A stretch of DNA of 64,000 nucleotides from Tenacibaculum soleae (GCF_001693415.1 NZ_MAKX01000001.1:700047-764046); one strand, 5' to 3'; numbered from the stretch's first letter, positions 1 to 8,396 are shown. Made by a program: numbers and translations. The notes: a model not told the origin generated them from the letters alone.

Positions 1-58
1 TCAAGGGTTTTAAATAATGTTAACCTTTTTGTTGGTAATGTGTTTGGGAAATAAAATA

Positions 59-241
59 TTAAGCTGTTACTTCATAGTCTACTCCACGAATCCACAACTG
101 AAACCTATCCCATCGAGAACAATCTGATAAACTGTACATTGTACCTTTTGAATTTGTCCAACTACAAGTATTACCCCCATTAATTGATTTAAGTTCAGAT
201 TTATTTAAAACTGTACCAAATTTTGAAATTTTTTTTAACAT
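59..241 (-). CDS. Double-glycine leader peptide (bacteriocin/natural-product precursor-like)
   Basis: A 60-residue peptide. I start it at the internal ATG at 241 because the longer open frame begins with low-complexity hydrophobic sequence typical of translated AT-rich spacer. Residues 1-23 look like a Bacteroidetes GG leader: a basic start (MLKKISKFG), then LNKSELKSINGG ending in Gly22-Gly23. Leaders of this kind are normally cut after GG by a C39-peptidase ABC exporter. The predicted core is 37 residues with two cysteines (C26, C41) and is rich in Ser and aromatic residues. The function is not known; it could be a bacteriocin, a signal, or a substrate for modification. No exporter or modifying enzyme lies in the window, but the left edge is only 58 bases away. 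Confidence 0.6.
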   Translation of the reverse strand: MLKKISKFGTVLNKSELKSINGGNTCSWTNSKGTMYSLSDCSRWDRFQLWIRGVDYEVTA

Positions 242-385
242 AACAATAATTTTTAAGATTAATAAAATCAAATTTAAAATTTTTATATAAAAAAAACTAA
301 AATCGTAATAAAATAAATACGATTTAAAATTTAAATTAAGGAGATAATTTAGAGACGTATTCTCATATCGAAGCTGAAAATCCAA

Positions 386-627
386 AGTGTAAAGAGGAGT
401 TAATTAAACGAACAAGTGACAGTTCTATCGAAAAGAAAAGGTTACAGTTCTGAAGAAGTTGTTTTTCTTGATGGTGTTATCGGGTGTTTTTAGCTTATTT
501 TTTGAAGAAAATAGAATTCAGTCAACATTTTAAGAATATGGTTCCTTTTTAATAAATTAAATTCAGCGCTAGCTAAGTTACCAGAAAACAAGTTAAAGTA
601 AAATTAAACATTTCAAAACTATAAAGA
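386..627. other. Intergenic stretch with a possible decayed coding remnant
   Basis: This 242-base gap has no intact gene. On the plus strand, bases about 408-490 read as an open segment (LNEQVTVLSKRKGYSSEE, then VVFLDGVIGCF and stop). If one base is skipped near 490, a second open segment continues to about 560. That is what a small frameshifted gene or transposase fragment would look like, but I do not recognise the family and chance cannot be excluded. Confidence 0.25.
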
Positions 628-2823
628 CTAATCTTCCTTTTTTTTCTTCTTTCCAAAAAGTCTATTAAAAAAACCTTTAATTCCTTTTTGTCTGTAAGGA
701 GGGCATTTTATTGATTCGTAAACATCATCTGGAATATTAAAATCGGTCAAGTATTTTTTACTTAGCTCGGCGTCTTTCTCTATTTCTTTAATAATATTGG
801 CAATAATAGGTAGGGCCAATGACGAGCCAGAACCTTTTCCGCTTTTAAAATGTATGGTGTTTTTAGAGGTCCCGACCCAAGTACCAAAAACAATATTGGG
901 CGTATAGGCAAGAAACCAAGCATCGGTATAATTTTGCGCGGTACCTGTTTTTGCAGCAAGCTGACTTTTAATTTTATAAGTGTTTCTAATCTTAGATCCC
1001 GTACCTTGGTCAACAGCTTTTTGTAAAATAGCTGTTAGTGTTTCAGTAGTTTCTTTTTTAAAGACATCTGCGGCTTTTTGCTCTTTACTTTCATAAATAA
1101 TAGCACCTTCTTTATCGGTAATTTTAGTAATCATGTACAAGTCGTTCATTGCACCATTATTAGCAAAGCTACTGTAAGTTTTTACTATTTCAGACAATGA
1201 TAAATCTAAGGTTCCTAAAGCAATAGACGGGGCATTATTGGTAATTTTAGGAAACTGTAGTTTTTCACAGTAATTGATTAATAATTCTCTTTCGAGTTTA
1301 AAATAAAGATCGATAGTTGGTAAATTCATAGAATGAATTAAGGCATTCCATAGCGCAACTTTACTCTTGGGTGTTGAGCTGTAATCGGCATTTTGAGGCT
1401 TCCAATTATTAAATTTGGGATATGTTTTTTCTTCGTTGTTAAAATAATCGCAAGGCGAAATACCATTTTCTAAAGCAGTGGCATATAAAATTGGTTTAAA
1501 GGCAGAAGCTATTTGACGATGCGATAAAACCATATCAAAAGGAAGCATTTTAAAATTATTTCCACCAACCCAACTGATCACTGCTCCGCTTTTAGGGTTT
1601 GTAACTAATACAGATGCATTAAGCATTTTTGCATAATGCCATAAACTATCAATTTTAGTACCTGTTATCGTTTTAGTACTATCCCAATCAAACAACTTAA
1701 AGGTTTTGTTTTGTTTGTCTTTTTCAGAAGAAAAACGATTTTTTTTTAACCAGCTGTTTTTTAAAATATTTGATCGTAATTCTTTATCTAACTCCTTTTG
1801 TTTAACTATAAGTTGTTCCTTAGCTGCTTTTTCGGCAATTTTTTGAATACTGTAATTTAACGTGGTATATATTTTTAAACCGTCGGCTTCTATATTGTGT
1901 TTTATATTTCTTGTTTCATTAATGCTATCTATTATTTTAACAGCTTTTTTCTTTACTTGATAAGAAAAATAACCCGCAGTTGTTTTTAAATCAAGGTTTT
2001 TATAACTTAGAGTAAGTGGTAATTTTTGTAAACTATCAGTAGTTTTGGTATTTAAATACTGTTCGTTTTTCATAAGTTGCAGGACAGTATTTCTTCTACT
2101 TAAAGAATTTTTAGGATGCAACCTTGGGTTGTAATAAGTGTTTGCTTTTAACATACCAACCAACACAGCAGATTCTTCGGCAGTTAACTCATTCGTGTTT
2201 TTATTAAAAAATCGATTAGCGGCAGATTCTATACCGAAGATATTTTCACCAAAAGGAACCGAATTAAAATACAATTGAAGTATCTCGTTTTTAGAATATA
2301 AGTTTTCCATTCTGCTAGCAATAATAAGTTCTTTAATCTTATTTATGGGCATGCTTAAAAATCCGTGATACTTTCGTCCATATAAGTTTTTAATTAATTG
2401 TTGTGTAATGGTACTTCCGCCACCACCAGAAGCATCTTGCATTAAAATACTTTTAAATAACACCCTTGCATAGCTCTGACCATCGTAACCATTATGAGTA
2501 TAAAAACGTTTGTCTTCCGTAGCAATTAAAGCTTCTTTTAAATGATTTGGTATTTGTGATATGTTGATGTTGGTACGGTTTTCTGTAAAAATTTTACCGA
2601 TAATTACATCATCCGAAGAATATATTAAAGAGGCTTCTTCATTTATTATTGATGATAGTTTTTCGTTGTTAGGTAAAGCGCCAAACACTTCAAAATATAC
2701 CAAAGAGAAAAGTAGTAATATTGATAGAAATATTATACTAACCAAACCCGTTATATATTTTAATAAACGGATTAAAGTTTTCTTTTCAGTAAGTTTATGG
2801 TACATTTCTTTGAGTGTTTTCAT
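628..2823 (-). CDS. Class A penicillin-binding protein (bifunctional peptidoglycan synthase, PBP1A/1C type)
   Basis: A 731-residue inner-membrane enzyme that polymerises lipid II and cross-links peptidoglycan in the periplasm. It has one membrane anchor (about residues 19-46). The GT51 glycosyltransferase domain follows, with the catalytic-glutamate motif ATEDKRF (E103) and GGSTITQQL (135-143). The transpeptidase domain has all three active-site motifs: S440-A-F-K443, S498-M-N500 and K625-T-G. The C-terminus is a basic tail (FGKKKKKED). Length is normal for the family. It is preceded and followed by spacers of about 100-240 bases, so it is probably a single transcription unit. Fully intact by inspection. 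Confidence 0.93.
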   Translation of the reverse strand: MKTLKEMYHKLTEKKTLIRLLKYITGLVSIIFLSILLLFSLVYFEVFGALPNNEKLSSIINEEASLIYSSDDVIIGKIFTENRTNINISQIPNHLKEALIATEDKRFYTHNGYDGQSYARVLFKSILMQDASGGGGSTITQQLIKNLYGRKYHGFLSMPINKIKELIIASRMENLYSKNEILQLYFNSVPFGENIFGIESAANRFFNKNTNELTAEESAVLVGMLKANTYYNPRLHPKNSLSRRNTVLQLMKNEQYLNTKTTDSLQKLPLTLSYKNLDLKTTAGYFSYQVKKKAVKIIDSINETRNIKHNIEADGLKIYTTLNYSIQKIAEKAAKEQLIVKQKELDKELRSNILKNSWLKKNRFSSEKDKQNKTFKLFDWDSTKTITGTKIDSLWHYAKMLNASVLVTNPKSGAVISWVGGNNFKMLPFDMVLSHRQIASAFKPILYATALENGISPCDYFNNEEKTYPKFNNWKPQNADYSSTPKSKVALWNALIHSMNLPTIDLYFKLERELLINYCEKLQFPKITNNAPSIALGTLDLSLSEIVKTYSSFANNGAMNDLYMITKITDKEGAIIYESKEQKAADVFKKETTETLTAILQKAVDQGTGSKIRNTYKIKSQLAAKTGTAQNYTDAWFLAYTPNIVFGTWVGTSKNTIHFKSGKGSGSSLALPIIANIIKEIEKDAELSKKYLTDFNIPDDVYESIKCPPYRQKGIKGFFNRLFGKKKKKED

Positions 2824-2927
2824 TAAAGTGTAAAACGTAGTGTAAGGGATAAAATTGTAAGCAGTTTATACAGAGCAGTAGTACTAAATTTCAGGTAAAA
2901 AGAGTAGGTAAATCAGCTTTTAAAAAG

Positions 2928-3545
2928 TTAATTGTATATGTTTTTAAAGTAGCTAGTAATTCCGCTTAAAATACTTTGTATTGCATAAGAGGCTAATATT
3001 AGCCCCATAATTTTACTTAAAACGGTAATTCCGTAATTACCTATTCTTTTTTGTAAATGATTTGCAGTTAAAAGAATTAAACAAGTAATACCAATTACAA
3101 GCAGTACAATTATGGTTGTAATTGTTTGTTGTTGAATTGTATAAACATGGTTATTGGTCATTAAAACAACAGCCATAATTGCTCCAGGAGATGCTATAGA
3201 AGGAATTGCTATTGGAAATATAGTAACATGTTTATAATCAGTTATTCTGTTTTTTTCTTGTTCAGGTTTCCCGTCGCCAAATATCATTGTTAATGCAAAT
3301 AAAAAAAGAATCACTCCTCCAGAAATTTGAAAAGCATCAAGAGATACTGACATGCTTTCTAAAATTAATTGCCCGATAACAATAAAAAACAGTAGTATTA
3401 TAAAAGCAATTATTGATGCCCTAATAGCAATTTTCTTTTTATGAATCAAATCAAATTCTTTAGTTGCTTCTAAGTAAACGGGTATTGTACCTATAGGGTC
3501 AATTACTGCTAAAATGAAGAAAATAGTTGTTAAAATTTCGGCCAT
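2928..3545 (-). CDS. MarC family (UPF0056) integral membrane protein
   Basis: A 205-residue protein with about six hydrophobic segments spread over its whole length. The N-terminal segment FFILAVIDPIGTIPVYL matches the MarC/YhgN family, as does the central stretch with IAIPSIASPGAI. The family is widespread; its transport role is not established, and the old link to multiple antibiotic resistance was withdrawn. The gene starts two bases after the stop of the upstream DUF3124 lipoprotein gene, so the two are probably cotranscribed. Family assignment is confident, function is not. Confidence 0.85.
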   Translation of the reverse strand: MAEILTTIFFILAVIDPIGTIPVYLEATKEFDLIHKKKIAIRASIIAFIILLFFIVIGQLILESMSVSLDAFQISGGVILFLFALTMIFGDGKPEQEKNRITDYKHVTIFPIAIPSIASPGAIMAVVLMTNNHVYTIQQQTITTIIVLLVIGITCLILLTANHLQKRIGNYGITVLSKIMGLILASYAIQSILSGITSYFKNIYN

Positions 3546-3547
3546 AA

Positions 3548-4057
3548 TTACTTAATACGTTTAGCGCTTGTTGTGAAAGATAAACCTTGTTGCCCCATAG
3601 TTGATGTCATTACACCTTCAAATAAAGGTTCTGGACAATTTTGAGGTGTTTTCCATTCAAAAATAAAATTAGAACCAGTGCCTCCAGAAACATCAATTTC
3701 ATCTATAATTATTTCTGTAGTTTCCATAGGTGCTAAAAAAATAGGATAATCAAAATATTTTCTAATTGTTTTACCATCAGTATCATAATACTGAGCTTTT
3801 AAAAGATAAATTGTATCTAAATCACTGGTGTTTCTCATACTTACCATTGAGGTTAAATTATGAGTTTTATGTTCTGTAAAGCTATAAATTTGGGAATAAA
3901 TGGATAGATAAGATTTTCCGAATTTAAGTAATTTTTTGTTGTTTATATTGATGGCTCTTTTTGACCAGTTCTCAGAGTTTATAGAGCTAATTTTGTTTTT
4001 TTTACTACAGCCTAAAACTAATACTAGCAGTACTACGATAAAAGATATATATTTCAT
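3548..4057 (-). CDS. DUF3124 family lipoprotein
   Basis: A 169-residue protein with a lipoprotein signal peptide ending in a lipobox (VLVLGC, Cys17), so probably anchored on the periplasmic side of a membrane. The body carries the pattern I associate with DUF3124: a beta-rich domain with MVSMRNTSDLDTIYLL, AQYYDTDGKTIRKY, APMETTEI and the C-terminal GSNFIFEW and GQQGLSFTT motifs. No biochemical role is known for the family. Its stop lies two bases before the marC start, which suggests a two-gene unit. Confidence 0.75.
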   Translation of the reverse strand: MKYISFIVVLLVLVLGCSKKNKISSINSENWSKRAININNKKLLKFGKSYLSIYSQIYSFTEHKTHNLTSMVSMRNTSDLDTIYLLKAQYYDTDGKTIRKYFDYPIFLAPMETTEIIIDEIDVSGGTGSNFIFEWKTPQNCPEPLFEGVMTSTMGQQGLSFTTSAKRIK

Positions 4058-4181
4058 GTAAATAGGATGTTTTTTATGTAAAAACTAGTTTCAGCGAAGT
4101 TATTAGAAAATAAGTTTAGAATCAAGTAAAATATAATATGCTGAGAAATAACAAGCTGCTTTGAGTGGTTGTAATTAAAAA

Positions 4182-4760
4182 TTAACTATCCATTTTTCCG
4201 AGTTTTTCGACTTTTTTTAAATACTTTTTCCTGAATTTTTCTTCAGACATTCTAATAGGACCAATCGTTGTTACTTTTACTTTTTTTACTCCTATAAAAT
4301 GAAGCGTTAATTTTTTCATAGCATTAGTACTTGGTCTTTTATAATACCAACGATAATACCATGAAGGTTGATCTAAAGTACAAATTATTCGGGCAGTTTT
4401 ATTTGTCAAGCATTTATCTGACCATAATGAGTTGGCTCTTTTTTTAAATGCAAAATCAGGTAACAAAACTCTATCTATAAAACCTTTCATTATTGCGGGT
4501 AATGAACCCCACCATACTGGATATATCCAAACCAAATGATCGGCCCATTTTAATTTATTTTGAGCTTCTAATAAATCGGGTTCTAGTTCGGTTCTTTTTC
4601 GGTAGCCAAACTCAAGGTTTGGATTAAAATTTAGTTCTCTAATATTAATTATTTTTACTTCAGTATTAGACTTTTCGACACCTAATTTATAAGATTTAGA
4701 AAGTGCGTAATTAAAACTTTCTTTATCTGGATGCCCATTTATGATTAATATTTTTTTCAT
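4182..4760 (-). CDS. NAD(P)H-dependent flavin oxidoreductase, quinone reductase-like (flavodoxin fold)
   Basis: A 192-residue cytoplasmic flavoprotein of the NAD(P)H dehydrogenase (quinone)/MdaB-KefF type. The N-terminus shows the flavodoxin-like beta strand and flavin phosphate loop IINGHPDKESFNYAL. Further on it has the family motifs ADHLVWIYPVWWGSLPAIMKGFIDRVLLPDFAF and C-terminal PSTNAMK. These enzymes use FAD to reduce quinones or azo compounds by two electrons. A Crp/Fnr regulator gene lies just upstream on the same strand, and a small membrane protein gene sits between. The three may form one stress-responsive unit; this is inference from spacing only. Confidence 0.85.
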   Translation of the reverse strand: MKKILIINGHPDKESFNYALSKSYKLGVEKSNTEVKIINIRELNFNPNLEFGYRKRTELEPDLLEAQNKLKWADHLVWIYPVWWGSLPAIMKGFIDRVLLPDFAFKKRANSLWSDKCLTNKTARIICTLDQPSWYYRWYYKRPSTNAMKKLTLHFIGVKKVKVTTIGPIRMSEEKFRKKYLKKVEKLGKMDS

Positions 4761-4790
4761 TTTAGTTATAAGTATAAAATAGTGGGGGTT

Positions 4791-5129
4791 TTAGAGAAGT
4801 TTTTTAAGTTTTACTTCAAACTTAGTACCTGATAAATTATATACGGTAAAGAATTTATATAAAATAAAACTTGTCGGAACTGTTAAGAAAAAAGTACATA
4901 CTAAAAAAGTAATACCACTACATGTAATATTTAAAAACGAGGCACCAATATCTCCAATATAGGGCGAAATATTTTCTTGTTGCTTGTTAAAATAATTATA
5001 AACGCCGTAAGTATAATCGTAAAAACGAATTAAAGTTTCATAAATAAGCCAAGTAGGGTAAAACCATTTTCTAATTGATAGCCACCAGTTGCCCCAAATT
5101 GATTTTAATTGTAAACTGTTTGTCTCCAT
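4791..5129 (-). CDS. Hypothetical small membrane protein
   Basis: A 112-residue protein that I do not recognise. The N-terminal half is aromatic-rich (WGNWWLSIRKWFYPTWLIYE) and looks amphipathic. Residues about 60-95 contain two adjacent hydrophobic segments that could form a membrane hairpin, followed by a basic tail ending VKLKKLL. It lies 30 bases upstream of the quinone reductase-like gene and 55 bases downstream of the Crp/Fnr gene, all on the minus strand. Its reality is supported by length and by fitting the operon; no function is proposed. Confidence 0.6.
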   Translation of the reverse strand: METNSLQLKSIWGNWWLSIRKWFYPTWLIYETLIRFYDYTYGVYNYFNKQQENISPYIGDIGASFLNITCSGITFLVCTFFLTVPTSFILYKFFTVYNLSGTKFEVKLKKLL

Positions 5130-5184
5130 TATGTTTGTTTTTTACAAAGGTCATACAAACAAAAGAGGTGTCATTTGATATTAA

Positions 5185-5766
5185 TCAAGTTCGGTTTTTG
5201 GGGTTTCTAATTCTGCTTAAAGTTTCGAGTGTAATTCCTAAATAAGAAGCAATATGTGTTAAAGGAATTCTGTTTGTTATTGTTGGATGAATAGTTATTA
5301 AGTGATTATATCTTTCGTTGGCCTTATTAAATTGAATGGTGTATAAACGTTCACACAAACCTAACATAGTTTCGGTAACAACTTTACTAATAAAACGTTC
5401 AAAATCATGATGTTTTTTTGAAAGAAGCGTCATCGTGTTCTTTGAAAATTCAATAACCGTTGCATCTTCAATAAACTCAATATAATGCGGACTTGGATTA
5501 TCGCTAAAAAGACTTACAATTGATGCCATAAATTGGTTTTCGAAAGCAAACCAATCAGAAATATCTTTTCCATCTTTTAAATAGTAGGCTCTGGCGCACC
5601 CTTCTATAATTAAATACGCTTTTTCAGCATATTGCCCTTCACGAACTATAATTTCACCTCTTTTAAACGTTTTAATTTTTGAATTATGGATAAAATCTTG
5701 TTTGCAGACTGCGGATAATGGAGCGTAAATTTTTTCAACTTCGTTTAAGATTTTTTCGCTATTCAT
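5185..5766 (-). CDS. Crp/Fnr family transcriptional regulator
   Basis: A 193-residue regulator. Residues about 25-125 form a cyclic-nucleotide-binding-like jelly roll (FKRGEIIVREGQYAEKAYLIIEG is the typical first half). The C-terminal region carries a helix-turn-helix ending in THIASYLGITLETLSRIR, the usual recognition helix of this family in Bacteroidetes. The conserved arginine of true cAMP receptors is not obvious, so the ligand is unknown. A close match to the promoter element TAnnTTTG lies about 40 bases upstream. The quinone reductase-like gene downstream is a plausible target. Confidence 0.88.
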   Translation of the reverse strand: MNSEKILNEVEKIYAPLSAVCKQDFIHNSKIKTFKRGEIIVREGQYAEKAYLIIEGCARAYYLKDGKDISDWFAFENQFMASIVSLFSDNPSPHYIEFIEDATVIEFSKNTMTLLSKKHHDFERFISKVVTETMLGLCERLYTIQFNKANERYNHLITIHPTITNRIPLTHIASYLGITLETLSRIRNPKNRT

Positions 5767-5803
5767 TATTGTAAAGATTTAAGTTCCTAAAAATAACAAT
5801 GAG

Positions 5804-5834
5804 CAAAGTTATTTGAAATGAAGTAAAAAGTCAA
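5804..5834 (-). promoter_or_regulatory. Predicted Bacteroidetes promoter for the Crp/Fnr gene
   Basis: On the minus strand TAACTTTG (plus 5804-5811) matches the -7 consensus TAnnTTTG. A TTG (plus 5832-5834) lies 20 bases further upstream, close to the normal -33 spacing. The start codon is about 38 bases downstream. Confidence 0.5.
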
Positions 5835-5848
5835 ACAAAAACGATTTA

Positions 5849-5876
5849 ATAAAAAACCCTTACAAAATGCAAGGGC
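5849..5876 (-). terminator. Rho-independent terminator of the arsenosugar cluster
   Basis: On the minus strand an eight-base-pair stem (CCCTTGCA with TGTAAGGG, one G-T pair) closes a three-base loop and is followed by a run of T. It lies about 23 bases after the arsM stop, so it should end the leftward cluster before the Crp/Fnr gene. Confidence 0.75.
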
Positions 5877-5898
5877 TTATTTTTATTTTGAAAGCTAC

Positions 5899-6867
5899 TT
5901 AACAACAGCCACCACCATCATAGTGAAAGGTAGATTCTGAGAAGAAAATATCATCTCTTCCTAAATCTTTTAAAGCTGCGGCTGTTTTATCGCATATTGC
6001 TAAAGGTTGATTTTTCAACAAGGTATGTCCTAATCCGTCATCAAAATAATCTTCGTCACCGTAGTAGATGGCTGCTTTTCCTGTAAAAACGCAAGGGCCA
6101 TCAGCTGGCATTGGGTCTTTAATTGCGGCAACTTCAATAGATTCTATATAAATTAATTCATTTGTTGGGTAATTCTTCGGATCTAAAATTCGATAAGGTT
6201 TACGTGCTCTAATTTCAATGGTTCCAAAACCAGCATCGGTTAAGGCTTTTACATAATTAGCAATGGTTAAACTTCCACTTAAACACAAAGCTCGTAAACG
6301 TTCATCATTACGTAATTCTTCATTCATCTCTTGCTCGCAAGTAGGGTCGCTCATTACTAATTTACCGTGAGGTTTTAAAACGCGATACATTTCTGCGATG
6401 GCTTTTTGCAAATCATCTTCCTTAAAAATATTGAACAAACAATTTTGTGCAGCTACATCAATCGAATTATCTTCTACAGGTAAATTCATGGCATCACCTT
6501 TACGTAAATCAACAAAATTAGATTTAAACCAATCGTTTTGCTGTTCAGCTTCAATAAAGTTTTTGCGTGATGCTTCTAGCATTTCATCAACTACATCTAA
6601 ACCAATTACGCCGCCTTTATTTCTATTAAAATAGGCAAATTGTAGTAATTCCATTCCGCCACCAACACCAACATATAACATTTTAGGGTTGTTGGTTAAA
6701 TCGCGTGCATGCACAGTAGAGCCACATCCGTAGTTCATTTCTTGCATAATTTTAGGAATCTTTAATCCTGGTAATTCCCAAATAGGATTTGTAGTACAGC
6801 AAAGACCAACATCTGGTGTTAAGGCAGCTTCTTTATATACGTTTTTTGTGGTTTCTAAGTAACTCAT
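5899..6867 (-). CDS. arsM: Arsenosugar-pathway arsenite methyltransferase ArsM
   Basis: A 322-residue SAM-dependent methyltransferase. The SAM site is visible as LYVGVGGGMELL (about 64-75) and the following acidic GLDVVDEML. The protein is cysteine-rich in places expected for arsenic ligands: C23-C24 in GLCCTTN, C48 in YGCGS, C143, C177, C195, and a C-terminal GGGCC (C321-C322). This layout, with DGPC and the terminal CC, is what I associate with the ArsM group found beside ArsS rather than with detoxifying ArsM next to arsR. It would convert arsenite to methylated arsenicals, the substrate for ArsS. It is the last gene of the cluster and has its own downstream terminator. Confidence 0.85.
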   Translation of the reverse strand: MSYLETTKNVYKEAALTPDVGLCCTTNPIWELPGLKIPKIMQEMNYGCGSTVHARDLTNNPKMLYVGVGGGMELLQFAYFNRNKGGVIGLDVVDEMLEASRKNFIEAEQQNDWFKSNFVDLRKGDAMNLPVEDNSIDVAAQNCLFNIFKEDDLQKAIAEMYRVLKPHGKLVMSDPTCEQEMNEELRNDERLRALCLSGSLTIANYVKALTDAGFGTIEIRARKPYRILDPKNYPTNELIYIESIEVAAIKDPMPADGPCVFTGKAAIYYGDEDYFDDGLGHTLLKNQPLAICDKTAAALKDLGRDDIFFSESTFHYDGGGCC

Positions 6868-6929
6868 ATTCTTTATGATAAAAGAAACAAGAGCTAAGAT
6901 TTTCTATGTAGTTGTCTTAGTTCTTGATT

Positions 6930-7745
6930 CTATAATTTAGTAATTAATTCTTTAAATAAGGTAATCATTTTTGGTTCTGCTTTACCAGCAACTTCAATAA
7001 TTTCGGCAATATTAACGGGCTGTAAGTTTTTAGGATCACACTCATCAGTTAATACTGAAACTGCAGCACATGGTAAACCAATTTGTTTAGCAACAATAAC
7101 TTCGGGTACGGTACTCATACCAACAGCATCTGCTTCTAAAATTTGTAACATTCTATATTCAGCTCTGGTTTCTAATTGCGGACCAACAACACTTGCATAT
7201 ATTCCCTCATGTAGTTGTATGTCGTTGGTTTTTGCAATTACTTTCAATAAGTTATTGATTTTTTTAGAATAAGGCTCTAACATATCAGCAAAAATATTTC
7301 CGAATTCATTAGCTCCTTTAAATGCTAATGGCGATCCACCTTGTAAATTAAGATGATCTTCTAATAGCATTAAGTCGCCTTTTTTGTAAGTAAGGTTAAC
7401 GGCGCCAGCGGCATTAGATATTAATAAGGTAGTAATTCCTAAACCCTGCATGGTTCTAATTCCGTAAGTAACTTCCCAAAGATTATAGCCTTCATATAAA
7501 TGAAAACGACCAGACATTACCACTACTTTTTTGCCTGCTAAATCACCATAAATTAATTTACCTGAATGAAACTCTACAGTTGCTTGTGGAAAATGCGGAA
7601 TATCAGCATACGCAATTTCTTTTTCTATGGTTATTTCATCTACTAATTTTCCTAAACCAGTACCTAAAACAATACCTATTTGCGGATTTGTAATTCCGTT
7701 TGATTTTAAAAAATCTATCGTTTCTTGTAGTTCTTTTTTTCTCAT
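6930..7745 (-). CDS. punA: Purine nucleoside phosphorylase (trimeric PNP/MTAP family)
   Basis: A 271-residue nucleoside phosphorylase. Family motifs are clear: phosphate site GIVLGTGLGKL (24-34), SGRFHLYEG (78-86), ISNAAGAVN (109-117), base-site VGPQLETRAEYRML (187-200, with E192) and GMSTVPEVI (209-217, M210). The base-recognition position that is Asn in human PNP reads Asp here (D234 in VLTDECDP), as in adenine-preferring MTAP. Enzymes of this family split nucleosides with phosphate. Between arsM and a glycosyltransferase gene it may remove adenine from the arsenic adenosine intermediate made by ArsS. Ordinary purine salvage is the alternative, since many Bacteroidetes encode such a PNP. 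Confidence 0.88.
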   Translation of the reverse strand: MRKKELQETIDFLKSNGITNPQIGIVLGTGLGKLVDEITIEKEIAYADIPHFPQATVEFHSGKLIYGDLAGKKVVVMSGRFHLYEGYNLWEVTYGIRTMQGLGITTLLISNAAGAVNLTYKKGDLMLLEDHLNLQGGSPLAFKGANEFGNIFADMLEPYSKKINNLLKVIAKTNDIQLHEGIYASVVGPQLETRAEYRMLQILEADAVGMSTVPEVIVAKQIGLPCAAVSVLTDECDPKNLQPVNIAEIIEVAGKAEPKMITLFKELITKL

Positions 7746-7762
7746 TAGATATTTTCTTTAAA

Positions 7763-7789
7763 CTTCACAGGTTTTAAAAACCGGTGAGG
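7763..7789. repeat. Short intergenic palindrome (CTTCACAGG / CCGGTGAGG type)
   Basis: An imperfect inverted repeat of about 27 bases (CTTCACAGGTTTT with AAAACCGGTGAGG) sits between the phosphorylase and glycosyltransferase genes. Its sequence resembles an intergenic palindrome I recall as common in flavobacterial genomes. Without a genome search I can only say that it forms a hairpin and is GC-richer than its flanks. Confidence 0.4.
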
Positions 7790-7796
7790 TCTTGTA

Positions 7797-8396
7797 TTAT
7801 AAAAATTGTTGAAATGCAGGATGATTTTCAATGTCTTCAAAAACATCTACATCATTAAGCGTTGTTAACAAATGTACTTTTTTATCTTTTAAATTGGCCA
7901 ATGTTTCTTTTCTAACCGATGAGGTTCCCCAATCTTTATTTTGAAAAATATGGGGTTGTAAAAGATTCATGCCAAGTAAGTAATATCCGCCATCTTCGGC
8001 AGGGCCAATTACCACGTCGTTTGAGTTTAGTTTTAAAAAAGCATCTTCAATAATTTTAGGAGTTAAATCGTACAAATCACTTCCAATAATCATCACTTTT
8101 TCATAGCCAGCATCAAAAGAGTTTTTAAAAGCATTTTGCATTTTAGCCCCTAAATCATCACCATTTTGTTGATGTTTTTGATAAATTGTTGCATCCCAAA
8201 TATCATTTTTCCGCACTTTTACAGAGTAGTAAACCGCTTTATTACAAGATAAATCCTTTGTAACTTGATTCGTTTTGTTCAATAAAAATTTATAAATTTC
8301 TAGAGCAGTTTCGTCGCCAACAGTTTTTGCTAGTCGTGTTTTTGCTTTTCCTAGTTCTGGGTTTCTAGTAAAAATTAACAGTAAGTTTTTACTCAT
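7797..8396 (-). CDS. TIGR04282-type arsenosugar biosynthesis glycosyltransferase (DUF2064)
   Basis: A 199-residue GT-A-like nucleotidyl/glycosyltransferase. The N-terminus has LLLIFTRNPELGKAKTRLA, the usual nucleotide-binding start. The middle carries MIIGSDLYDLTP (acidic metal motif) and GPAEDGGYYLLGM, then the C-terminal NDVDVFEDI. These are the hallmarks of the family annotated as arsenosugar biosynthesis glycosyltransferase. It would attach the arsenoribose to its aglycone; the actual acceptor is not known from sequence. Its ATG overlaps the end of the upstream rhodanese gene by eight bases, a sign of tight cotranslation. Confidence 0.82.
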   Translation of the reverse strand: MSKNLLLIFTRNPELGKAKTRLAKTVGDETALEIYKFLLNKTNQVTKDLSCNKAVYYSVKVRKNDIWDATIYQKHQQNGDDLGAKMQNAFKNSFDAGYEKVMIIGSDLYDLTPKIIEDAFLKLNSNDVVIGPAEDGGYYLLGMNLLQPHIFQNKDWGTSSVRKETLANLKDKKVHLLTTLNDVDVFEDIENHPAFQQFL

